Position numbers and translations under genes: made by a program
Assembly: GCA_007026445.1 (NCBI GenBank)
Contig: VDMD01000287.1
Span: forward strand, 1-15,160
Reading direction: 5' to 3'
Length of the DNA stretch: 15,160 nucleotides
Origin: Schizophyllum amplum
Taxonomy: Eukaryota; Basidiomycota; Agaricomycetes; Agaricales; Schizophyllaceae
The notes under the pieces: generated by a model
Told to the model about the DNA's origin: nothing
Seen by the model: the letters and a program-made list of their open reading frames with translations, nothing else
Database searches by the model: none
Shown here: in pieces, positions 1 to 8,189 of the stretch
Position numbering within the stretch: position 1 is the stretch's first letter
How the letters are laid out: each line of letters starts with the position of its first letter

Positions 1-410
1 CGTGTCGCGCCGACCTAGCGGGCGAGAGCCACGACGCCGGAGGCGCTGGTCTACGATCGCCCGTAGGTACCCGGCTCGCGTTGGCGAGACGTGGAGCCGA
101 GGGTAAAGGGAACAATCCTGGCCTATGGCGCGCATTGCGGCGCGCCGAGGCGGGATCGTAGGCTGAGGTGAGCCCGGGTACGCGCTGGAAGCGCGGAACC
201 GGGCTATCGCTGATATGAGCCCTTGCCAGCGGCGGGAGGCCACGGCAAGGGCTGTCGCGGATATGAGCCCGCGCCAGCGGCGAGGGCGACGGAGACGAGA
301 CGGGACCAGAACGAGACGATGGAAGAGTAAAGCAAGTAATTGATTGTTCGTAAATACAGGCAAACAGTAATGTAGTATTGTAGTCTTGGGCCGGCGCTCC
401 GGCCTCAGCC
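1..410. repeat. Hairpin-rich GC-rich segment, possible LTR end
   Basis: No coding region is visible here. Four perfect short inverted repeats follow one another: 127-133 with 140-146 (GGCGCGC), 171-177 with 199-205 (AGCCCGG), 219-227 with 244-252 (GCCCTTGCC), and 389-394 with 399-404 (GGCCGG, 4-nt loop). A 48-bp tandem duplication starts at 201 and 249, and both copies carry GATATGAGCCC (212, 260). Base composition changes abruptly to AT-rich at about 325-385. Structured, GC-rich, hairpin-dense DNA like this occurs in LTRs of basidiomycete Ty3/gypsy elements. I see no gag/pol, primer-binding site or second LTR, so the LTR reading is only a guess. Confidence 0.3.
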
Positions 411-604
411 ATGTCCGTGAATAGTACCATACCACACCAGCTAGCAAGCGGGTGCGCTTCGCACTCGGCCACGAGAAGGTTCCAAGGTTATGGCCGCTTG
501 CCGATGAGGCCGTCAAGCCGAGGCGTCCTGGCAGGAGGGTCAGCAACGCGCCGGGAGCCCAGGGTCCCGGGTATAAATCTCACAACGAGCAACGGAACAG
601 CCGG

Positions 605-3600
605 ATGGTGGGAAGATCATCGCCCCCAGCGTCGGCGGCACGGCAGGACGAGGAAGCGATTCCGGTGTTGCAGCTATGGCGTCCGCCTGAAGACGCGAGC
701 ACGGCTGGCAAGGCAGAGGCATCAAGCATGCTTGCCAAGGAAGTCGCGCTGGTTGAGAGCATCGCTCCGAACCCTACACCGCCTCGGTTGCCGTACGGTG
801 GCGAGTTGGAAGGCCGCGGAAGCCGCCCCTTCTCTTGCACAGGGTCGTCGGATGGACGTCCGACTCGAAAACTCCCAGATGCTCACTGCCAGTCCAGAGC
901 GCGACCTGCGCTCGAGTTGCGCTTTAGGTCTGTATCTTCGCCATTCCCGCGTGCTGCACCTGGGCGTGATCAAGGGAGGCGCGACGAGCGTGAGGTCGAC
1001 CGCCGCACCGATATCGCCGTCGAGCGCTCGAGGAACGACTACGACGTGGTCAGCGCGACATCTAAGTCAGCGGAGGAACACTCACCACCTGTCCGTTCAC
1101 GCGCAGCTTCCCCTGTTGGCAAGACCCTTCAGATGGTACCGCCACGCGTGCATGGTCCGCTAATGGGGCATTCGACGGGTCGGGAATTGCATTCATGCGA
1201 GCGTTGTATAGCGGTTAGTGTGAATTACGCGGTCGTGGATCATCACATACCGCGTTCTTCTCGCTCGCACACCGCGTTCTGCGCCGGCACGCACTATCTC
1301 TTGACGCCAAGCGGAGGCATCGCCATCGCACACGGCCGTCCAATCGACCTCCCGGCAGCCTTCGACACGGTGCAGCTCAAGCAACAAACAATCGAGATCG
1401 ACAAGGGTCAAGCAGTCAGTACCAGACTGAAGGCGACGAATTCGCACGCACCATGGCCATCATGCTCCCACGCCGTGCCTGAGCAGAGACAGGGGAGGCG
1501 CAACGAGTCTGAGGCCGAGCGCTGCGCCGGCGTCAAGGGCTGGTTAGTTAGCGAAGCAAGGCATTACCCACCGTCTTGCAGCTCTCGCGCCAATGTCCGC
1601 ACTGGCAAGCAACTTCTCATCGCACTGTTCGAAGCGGACTCGGGGGCGCTACACGGGCGAGAGCTCTGCGGTGCGGTCAGCACAGGGCTCGAAGCAACAG
1701 AGCCTTTGTCGTATACTCGTTCCGGCTTCCGCGCTCGCAAAGGGGTACGAATTCTGCCATCCGAAGTCGTTGATGTCGCGACGGCGCGCGTGAGTGGTTG
1801 CCCAACCCATCGGTCTATGATGTTCGACATCGGGGGGCTAGGGCAACCGGTGCAGGAGACACGCGCGGCCGGCACGAGGACCAACTCAAACATTGATGAT
1901 TCCTTGCGCGGGAGGCAGATTCGAGCGCACTGCGTGAGGTCAGTTAGCAGAAGGCCCGGGGCGCGGGACAGAGGCGCACCGTTTTCTCGCTCCCGCGCCA
2001 CTGCCCACGCCGACAAGCGCCGTCCAAGCGCACTGATCGAAGGTGTCGCCGTCGAGGGAGCGCAGGCACGCGTCCGCTCAATCAATCTGTCAGCGAGCAC
2101 GGAGACTAGGGCGCTATCGAGGCGAACGCCGGAAGCGGGCACGGCGAGGGTGAAGGTCGGCAATCAAGTGTATAAGCAGCCGTTTCGAGCTCGGGCTGAA
2201 GTCCAAGAGTGCTGCATGACAGTTATAACAAGGCCTGAGGCGAGGTATCAACACTCACCACATCGGTCTCGCTCCCGCTCTGTTTCCCACTCTTGCAGGC
2301 GAGCTGCAACGGCATCCCCTGGATGTCTCATCATAGCTCAGATGGGCGTGCGCACTTGTCCAGTCTATCTCTCGGCCAGCTTCGAGGTTGGGGGGCGAGT
2401 ATGGCGAGCGCGGGCGCCGCGTACCACGAGGGCGAACAGTTGTGATCGCTCGATGGAAGGACGCTGTGGCCGAGTCGGTGGAAGATCGGGGTTTACGAAT
2501 CGACACGCACCAGCGGAAGCCAAGAGGCATGCGCGCGGCCGTCCAGTCGGTCCTTCGACGAGCTTCAAACTCGGGGGGCTAGTGCAGCAATCATGGGAGA
2601 CGTGGTGTACGGGGGCCGATGTTTGCGCCAGCAAGCCGTCGCGCTCCGATCTATCTCGAGCGCACTACAACACAGTCAGCACCCGACCTAAGGCGACGGA
2701 TTCGAACGCACCGTGTTCACCTCGTACCCGCCACGCTTCCCACACTCGCAGACGAGCTGCAACAACTTTCCTTGAATGGCTCGCAGCAGCCGAGACGTGC
2801 GCGCGCAGTGGTCTAGTCGGTCTCTCGGCGAGCTTCGAGGTCGGGGGCTGGTAAGGCGACCAGCGCGGGAGACGCACATAACGGGGGCGAAGTCATTCGA
2901 TCGCCTGACAGGCGAACGCTGTACCGGAGTCAGTGCGAGATCGGGAGCAGCTAATCAGCACGCACCATGCTCATCCCGTTCTCGCGCATCTTCGGGAGCC
3001 GGCGAGGCGCTACGATGCGCGCCGATCAACGATACTGCTACTGCAAGGGCGCCGGCACGATCAAAGTCGCGAGCGCACGACCATGGTCTGTCAGTCGAGT
3101 ACTCGAGGAGCGCGGGGACTCGTTACCCATCGAGCTGCGTAGCGGTCAGTGCGAGTTACTGGGTAACGAATCCACACGCACCGCTTCCGCCGTGCTCACG
3201 CGCAGTAGTACGTCGCGCTTCGGCCCGCTCGCATGGTGCTCGACCACGCATGCGATGCAATCAAAAGGAGAAGCAGGCCAAAGGATGCTGGGGGACGCGT
3301 CAGAGGCGGCAGCAACAGCAGCATGAGAGACTTACCTGCATCGCTCTGAACAGGAACAGCAAAAGCATCAGTCGAGCGCTAGCGAGACGGGACAGACGGC
3401 CTCCGGCCTCTTCAACGCTGGGGGGCGACCGGAAGTCAATAGTGGTGCCACTTCCACAATGGCAAAGGCAACGGCGCACCGGGAGGCTCATCCGTCGCGC
3501 ACGAGAGCTTTGGGGGAACGCAAGCAATGTCCGCCTAAGCGGCCCGTCGCGCGGGCCGTATTCGCCGCACAGCGCACTCCGTCGTTGCCCGCCCGCCCGC

Positions 3601-4137
3601 CCTCTGCCAGCGAAGTCTCCGCCGCATGTCATTGTCTCATTCACGCGCCGCATCCCGGCGGATCTGACTGCTCTAATCTCACTCGTCGACCTCGCACCGA
3701 GGTCTCAGGGTTCGGCTGCGAGTCGCGACCCGCGTTGTTTACATTTGCAGCACCCTCGCGTCACGACTCCGCGAGCGCGCTCCAAATGGGGGGCTCCCCC
3801 TGGGGACCCGTGCTCAGGACATGCGAGGAGGATACGACGAGCAGCTGAGCTAGTTCTATGCGACTCAGAGGCAGGCCCCTCAGGCGGCGTGGAGCGGCGA
3901 CTGAGCATCGCAGCGAAAGGGCAGAGCAGCGTGAAGCTGGCTGCGAGATCCCTGCTCTTGGCATGCGAGGAGGCCACGACGAGCAGCCGAGCTGGTCCCG
4001 AGCGATTCAGGGACGGGCCCTCCGAGTCTTGGGGACGCGTAGCGGCGGCCAAGTGGCATCGCAGCAAGTGGGTGAAGCGGAGCGAAGCCTGCTGCAGGAT
4101 AGGCCTCCCGACGGCATGGAGGGATGCAGTCGCATAG
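605..4137 (+). pseudogene. Long repeat-protein gene, one frameshift
   Basis: No family is recognised. One + frame is open from 425 to a TAA at 2852-2854, and the next frame is open on to a stop at 4137. The first in-frame ATG is at 605; a TATAAAT lies at 572-578, too close to be a convincing promoter for that ATG. About eleven diverged repeats keep this frame (see the repeat entry). The product is rich in Arg, Ser and Ala, with no signal peptide, membrane segment or catalytic motif that I can see. Module one centres on LSASFEVGG, module two on an HAP tripeptide followed by SRSRA. The break at 2843-2847 is a run of five G where three sister copies (1832-1837, 2390-2395, 2573-2578) have six, so a 1-nt deletion or assembly error explains it. 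Copies differ often at third positions (GCC/GCG, GTT/GTC, CTA/CTG, TCT/TCC), which favours past or present coding. The part after about 3290 has no repeats and is less certain. Confidence 0.45.
1049..3290 (+). repeat. Diverged in-frame tandem repeats, about 11 copies
   Basis: Copies are anchored on a GTCAGT-like motif (Val-Ser) at 1049, 1214, 1415, 1532, 1676, 1943, 2222, 2474, 2675, 2929 and 3145. The first nine anchors are all separated by multiples of three (165, 201, 117, 144, 267, 279, 252, 201). The step from 2675 to 2929 is 254, which is where the G-run frameshift sits; the next step is 216. After the anchor most copies carry an ACNCACC core (HAP/HSP in translation) and a TCTCGCTCCCGC-like run (SRSR). 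A second module containing CTCTCGGCGAGCTTCGAGG or variants occurs near 1350, 1815, 2080, 2370, 2555 and 2825. Copies are strongly diverged, so the array is old. Confidence 0.6.
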
Positions 4138-4140
4138 GAG
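3820..4140 (+). repeat. Direct repeat, about 142-151 bp, 2-3 copies
   Basis: CATGCGAGGAGG followed by ACGACGAGCAGC begins at 3820 and again at 3962. The internal marker CATCGCAG recurs at 3906 and 4057 (151 bp apart). A weaker third copy begins near 4113 (CATGGAGGGATG). The 142-bp step is not a multiple of three and the copies lie in different frames, so unlike the preceding repeats this one shows no sign of coding constraint. Confidence 0.5.
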
Positions 4141-4559
4141 AGTGCGCTGTGCGAAGCGGCGGCAGACTGCTCGGGTGCGCACTGATCAGAAGGCAGCAGC
4201 ATTGGGCTGCGGTCGGACCGTGCCACTCGTACAGAGGCACACGATGGCTGCAGCGCAGCGGAAGCCATCGCGGAAGTCGCAATACTACGCCTCTTGGTTC
4301 TTGAGCCTCTTTGGAGCCTGGGCCGCGCGGGTGTCGGAATCGCACAATCGACATGCTTGGGGAAACACACGAGCTCTGCGGACTTGGCGCCCGCGCAATA
4401 CTACGCCGTTGAGGAGACTTGGCAGATACTTCGAGAACGGCGGGAAATTTTCCCTCCAAATTCTTTCTTTTTTTGTTCTCCCTCATTCTTCTTACAAACT
4501 TGGTACGCACTGATATTCTCACGTTTTCATCTCATGAGCTCTCAAGGATGATGTCCATA
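4141..4559. other. No gene seen; pyrimidine tract and short direct repeat
   Basis: No convincing reading frame is present. A 14-bp exact direct repeat, CGCAATACTACGCC, lies at 4278-4291 and 4394-4407 (116 bp apart). An AT-rich, pyrimidine-rich tract (about 4446-4495, with a run of T) follows. This tract and the hairpin after it could mark the end of a transcription unit, but no polyadenylation signal is clear. Confidence 0.4.
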
Positions 4560-4622
4560 CCTCGAGAGTGGGGGGCTTTGTAGGAGCCCTGCATGCGCAG
4601 GCTCTGGCTAATACTCTCGAGG
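4560..4622. repeat. Nested inverted repeat (63-nt hairpin)
   Basis: Outer arms CCTCGAGAGT (4560-4569) and ACTCTCGAGG (4613-4622) are perfect 10-bp complements. Inside, GAGCC (4584-4588) pairs with GGCTC (4600-4604), and after one bulged C, TGC pairs with GCA around a 4-nt loop. It could be a small structured RNA, a relic of a miniature inverted-repeat element, or a chance palindrome. No target-site duplication is evident. Confidence 0.5.
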
Positions 4623-5043
4623 CACGCCCATCTCTGTATACACGCATGTATTTTTCCGATTTCGACGTATATACGCTCTAGATTAGATTAGATTACGATG
4701 CGGGGCCTAGGCAGCCTTCCGCATATGGAATATCACCTCTTTCTACTCATACATCCACCGTCTCGTCTTTTCAGCCTCACCGGAGCCCTTCGACGGCACG
4801 GCACGAGGCCCTAGGCGACGGGTGTCCCCTAGAGGGTACTCTCGACATCCGCGAGTATCGTCGAGGCTCTTCTTCTTCGACGCGACGCGGAACGCGTCGA
4901 GCACGTGCCATACACGCGCCGCGACCTCGAGCGCGGCCATAAGCCGCTACCGAGTCGCCAAAGGGCGACCACTCTGCGGCAGCCCCCACTCGACTGGTGA
5001 GATCCCCCGTCGGAGCGAACGGGCTCCCACACTGCGGGAGCGC
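4623..5043. other. No confident gene; GATTA microsatellite
   Basis: Three GATTA units lie at 4681-4695 within an AT-rich stretch that follows the hairpin. From about 4780 the DNA is GC-rich again. The + frame that leads into the next coding relic is open from 4822, but nothing in 4822-4960 looks clearly protein-like. Confidence 0.35.
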
Positions 5044-5408
5044 ATGGAGAAGGCCATCAGCACAGTAAAGGAGTGGCAGTCAGCGAGGCGCAAAGGCATC
5101 ACCACGACAGAATGGAAGACATCTTCGTTAGCTGAAATGATAACGGGCGAGGTGCGCCTCCGCAGATTGCAGCTCATCAGTGCGCTAATGGGAACCAGGA
5201 TGCTGCAGAGACATTGGACTCGGCCAAGCGCCACGGAATTACCACGACCGACTGGAAGGCATCTCATTTGGCAGCAGCGGCGGACGACAAGGCTATGGTG
5301 CGTCTACCCCAACAGCTGCTCATTAGTGCGCTAACATCAGGCAGCGCTCGGCGCAAGCGTCAACATCGGCAGCCACTTCGGTATCTGCTGCATAAGCGCA
5401 TCAGCTGA
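5044..5408 (+). pseudogene. Broken coding tandem repeat (ITTT[ED]WK motif)
   Basis: The family is not recognised. Two translated copies align: the first runs through RKGITTTEWK to QLISAL (about 5089-5187), the second through RHGITTTDWK to LLISAL (about 5229-5335). The second copy is longer by exactly two codons inside the unit. Matched codons differ mostly at silent third positions (ATC/ATT, ACA/ACC, TTA/TTG, ATC/ATT again), with conservative changes such as E/D, so this strand was translated and selected at some time. The two copies lie in different frames (140 bp between their ACCACGAC markers), so there is a slip or an unrecognised intron near 5187. A third, very degraded copy may begin near 5345 before the stop at 5406-5408. 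An open frame precedes the ATG at 5044, so the true start is unknown. Confidence 0.4.
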
Positions 5409-5894
5409 ACATGACTGGCGTACATGGGATGCGACATAGACATCATCTCCGTTAGCAGGTTATCAGCAGTGACATGGTAGACGTACAGCAGCGCATGATT
5501 AGCCTGAATGATTAGCTTGTGCATGAGTACCCGCATATCAGCAGGCACAGAGTCGCTGTTAGGCTCATAGACGCAGATTGGGTACCCAGATAAGCGTGAT
5601 ATGCAGGGTGAGGTGTTGATGAAGCATATCGGGAAGCGTACATTTGAGATGCCGAGCAATCATCAGATGACCCAATCTGGACCTGCAAGACGCCTATCAG
5701 TCGGCTGATAGATGCTACCCAGATAAGCAGGTTTTGACTGCAAGATCTAGATGGCAACAGCGAGAAGGGCTATTGAATGGTGTATATTGACTTCAAGCGC
5801 ACACGCTAATACTATGTTGACGGCTGGCTAGTCGGATGCACACAATGCATGATTAGGAGTGCCAAAGCCATATACGTGTCAGTAGTGCCGAGGT
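5409..5894. other. AT-richer unique stretch with short repeats; no gene
   Basis: Stops are frequent on the + strand and no frame looks protein-like; the minus strand has open frames of 99 and 81 codons without recognisable content. A 13-bp exact repeat, TACCCAGATAAGC, lies at 5583-5595 and 5716-5728. CAGATTGGG (5573-5581) is the inverse of CCCAATCTG (5671-5679). A perfect 7-bp hairpin with a TCGG loop (CTATCAG, 5694-5711) lies between them. Confidence 0.4.
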
Positions 5895-5962
5895 TGTAAG
5901 CAGTACCGTAAGCGGTACTGTAAGGAGTACAATGAGTACTGCTATAAGCAGTACAATGAGCG
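5895..5962 (+). repeat. Palindrome-rich short tandem array (GTAAGCAGTAC-like)
   Basis: About five variants of a 9-15 bp unit, roughly GTAAGCAGTAC, are arranged so that neighbours form small hairpins: AGTACCG with CGGTACT around TAAG, AGTAC with GTACT, and GTACTGCT with AGCAGTAC around ATA. The array ends at the ATG of the small candidate gene that follows. Confidence 0.6.
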
Positions 5963-6400
5963 ACACCCTGGCTGACGGAGGCAGATCCAGTACGCATGCC
6001 AAGCCAGGCCAAATACACCCCTTTGAGATGCTCATCGAGTGCGTGCGAGGATACCCCGATTCGGACCCGCGAGATGCCTATCGGGCGGCGGCAAGCGTCC
6101 GGACCATGTTGAGCGATGACGAGACGGCCCCGACAGCGATCAGAAGAGCCGAGGTAAGGCCGAGAAAGGGGTGAGGGAACAGCCGGCTTGACGGGTGAGA
6201 GACGTCAGACGGTTAAATTTCGGAATAATCTATTTTTAAGCCAGTGCCAGGCTGAAGCAGAACCGGTTCTCCTAGCAGAACCGCGGGTAAGGTGGATAGG
6301 CCTCGCCCGAGTCCCTGACGGACGAGGCATCGCCCGAGTCGTCGACGAACTTGACATTGCCCAAGCTCTCGACAGCCAAGTCCATGACGGACACCCGTAA
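5956..6400 (+). CDS. Candidate two-exon small protein, unknown function
   Basis: The family is not recognised. Exon 1 would be 5956-6153 (66 codons, A at -3 of the ATG; another in-frame ATG at 5932 lies inside the palindromic array). A GTAAGG donor at 6154 and a GTCAG acceptor ending at 6208 define a 55-nt phase-0 intron, close to the 52-nt introns of the F-box gene, with a possible TTGAC branch site near 6189. Exon 2 (6209-6400) then stays open to a stop, giving about 129 residues. Exon 1 has a mixed composition that looks protein-like (HPFEMLIECVRGYP), and the second half is acidic with spaced hydrophobics. The last third merges into the minisatellite, so the C-terminus may simply be translated repeat. 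Unspliced, exon 1 reads to a stop at 6174. Confidence 0.3.
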
Positions 6401-7545
6401 GACGACGAACACGTGAAGTCGGCAAAGGGATGGCCATGAGGTCGACGGTGGCTGAAATTGACGGAAGGCGGCTGTGAACTCGACAGTGGACGTGAAGTTG
6501 TGGACGGACGGACGCTCGTGAAGTCGAGGACGGGCCGTGAGATCGTGGACGGTAGCTGTGGACTCGGTGGAGGGCGACCGTAAACTTGACGTCGCCCTGG
6601 TCGTCGACATGCCGAGTCGTCGATGGAGTGCGTGAAGTCGACGGACGAGCGCGAAGCCGCCGGACGGCAGTCGTGAAGTCAACGGACGGTGGCCTCGAAG
6701 CCGACGGACGGCAGCTGTGAAGTTGCGGGCAGCGGTAAAGTCAACGGACGGCAATGAAGTTGTGGACACGCGTGAAGTCGGGAACGAGCACAGATACGAG
6801 GAGACGCGTCAAGTCGACAGACGGCGATGAAGTCGACAGAGGGCGATGAAGTCGACAGAGGGCGATGAAGTCGACAGACGTCCTCGAAGTCGACGAATGG
6901 TGGTCCTGAAGTCTATGGACGGCGGTGAAGACGACGGACGGGTGAGAAAGTCGGCGGACGACCTCGAAGTCGACGGACGGACGGCCGTGAAGATGATGGA
7001 CGGCGGTCCTGAAGTTGAGGACGGGCGTGGTGTTGACGGACACCCATGAAACCGTCGTCGCGGACATGCGTACGGTGGCCGTGAAGTCGGCGGACGGACG
7101 GCGGTGAATCCGGTGGACGACGGTGAAGTCGAGGGCAGCCGTGGTGTCGATGGATGGCGGACGTGAAGTCGCGGACGGTGGTGAGGTCAACGAACGCGTG
7201 AACCGTCGTCACGGACGAGCGCGAAACCGGTGGACGGGCGTGAATTCGGAGACGAGTGTGAAGTCGAAGAACGTGTGAAGTCGAAGGACGGCGGTGAAGT
7301 CGACAGATGGCTGTGAAGATCGTGTGGACGGGCGTGGGTGTGAAGTTGACGGATGGACATCGGTGAAGTTGCAGGCGGGGTCAAGACGTTGTCGAGCGAG
7401 ATGATCGTGTGGACGGGTGTGAAGTCGTGGACGTGCGTGAAGTCGATGCACGGCGGCCGTAAAGTCGAGGACGGAGCTGAAGTCGATAGATGGACGCCAA
7501 GTCCACGGATGGCCTTGAAGTCGACGGGCGGGCGTGAAGCCGTAG
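6295..7545 (+). repeat. Purine-rich minisatellite, core GAAGTCGACGGACGG
   Basis: Dozens of imperfect units share the core (G)TGAAGTCGACGGACGGCG, spaced about 18-30 bp. The cleanest part is three exact copies of an 18-mer (GGCGATGAAGTCGACAGA) at 6823, 6842 and 6861, a 19-bp period, which suggests recent local amplification. The + strand is rich in G and A throughout. Open frames occur on both strands, but the 19-bp period is not a multiple of three and no frame persists, so coding is unlikely. Confidence 0.85.
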
Positions 7546-8189
7546 GCGCCTTGAGAGCCGGGCAGGACGGACGTGAGGACGCGCATGGAGCGATGTCGAG
7601 CAGACGAGAGGCCTTCGTGCGACGGTAGGCTTTAGCGCCGCGAAGCGAGCCGCAGAACTGCAACGCACCTGCGATTGATCTGTCATGGCGCCTCGCTCGG
7701 CGAGTGGCTGGATGGCAGATGGTTTGTAGCAAAGGGTGGGATATTGATGATGGAGCTTTCAAGAGAGGCAGGCAGTCCTGGTCGCATGTGGCTAGACGGA
7801 CGAGCACACTTGCTGGATAGAGGTGTTAGCTGGAGACAAGACTGGCTACGGACGAGCGTGCGCACCAGAGTATCCATCATCTTCTACCAATATGCCTAAC
7901 GGGACGTTCGCGTTATCCGCGTTCGGCCTCTCGGGACGTCTGGGTTCTCGTTTGAGCGGTGAGTCTTGTACCGCATCGGGGCCGTTACGGCGCTGTGTGA
8001 GTTCCCTCAACTGACTCGCGAACGATCCTCAGTCAAGGAGCACCGCATTAGCTAGAAATACGGGGTATGCGAGCGCTATGTCGATGTGGTGGACCACGAT
8101 GCATGACGGGAGAAGAAGAGGAGTGATGCCGCCCCTTCGCTGCGTCGCCGATCATCAACGTGATCGAGGAGTCGGGCCGCCTCTTGATC
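7546..8189. promoter_or_regulatory. Upstream region of the F-box gene; no gene seen
   Basis: This stretch between the minisatellite and the F-box ATG contains no convincing reading frame. A CCAAT pentamer lies at 7887-7891, about 300 bp upstream of the ATG, and no TATA box is clear near the gene. A short duplication, CGGGACGT, occurs near 7899 and 7933. Promoter function is assumed only from position. Confidence 0.3.

Noticed and set aside
572..578. TATAAAT as promoter of the long repeat locus
   Set aside because: Kept only as a note: it is about 27 nt from the first in-frame ATG, leaving almost no 5' leader, and the open frame extends through it.
411..1163. 250-codon ATG-started frame at the start of the long locus
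   Set aside because: It overlaps the 425-2854 frame, does not follow the repeat frame, and its translation is Arg/Ser-rich like a shadow frame; only the first few codons could matter if an unseen intron joins the frames.
1564..2163. 199-codon minus-strand frame
   Set aside because: It lies antisense to the repeat array and does not persist through the other copies, whereas the + frame does.
2695..2725. GGATTCGAAC as a reversed tRNA B-box
   Set aside because: The flanking bases do not form a T-stem, there is no A-box or acceptor stem, and the motif is part of the repeat unit.
2851..2911. GTAAGG...CTGACAG as an intron joining the two long repeat-protein frames
   Set aside because: The 61-nt removal leads into the wrong frame, and the sequence between aligns with coding sequence in sister copies, so a 1-nt deletion in the G run explains the break better.
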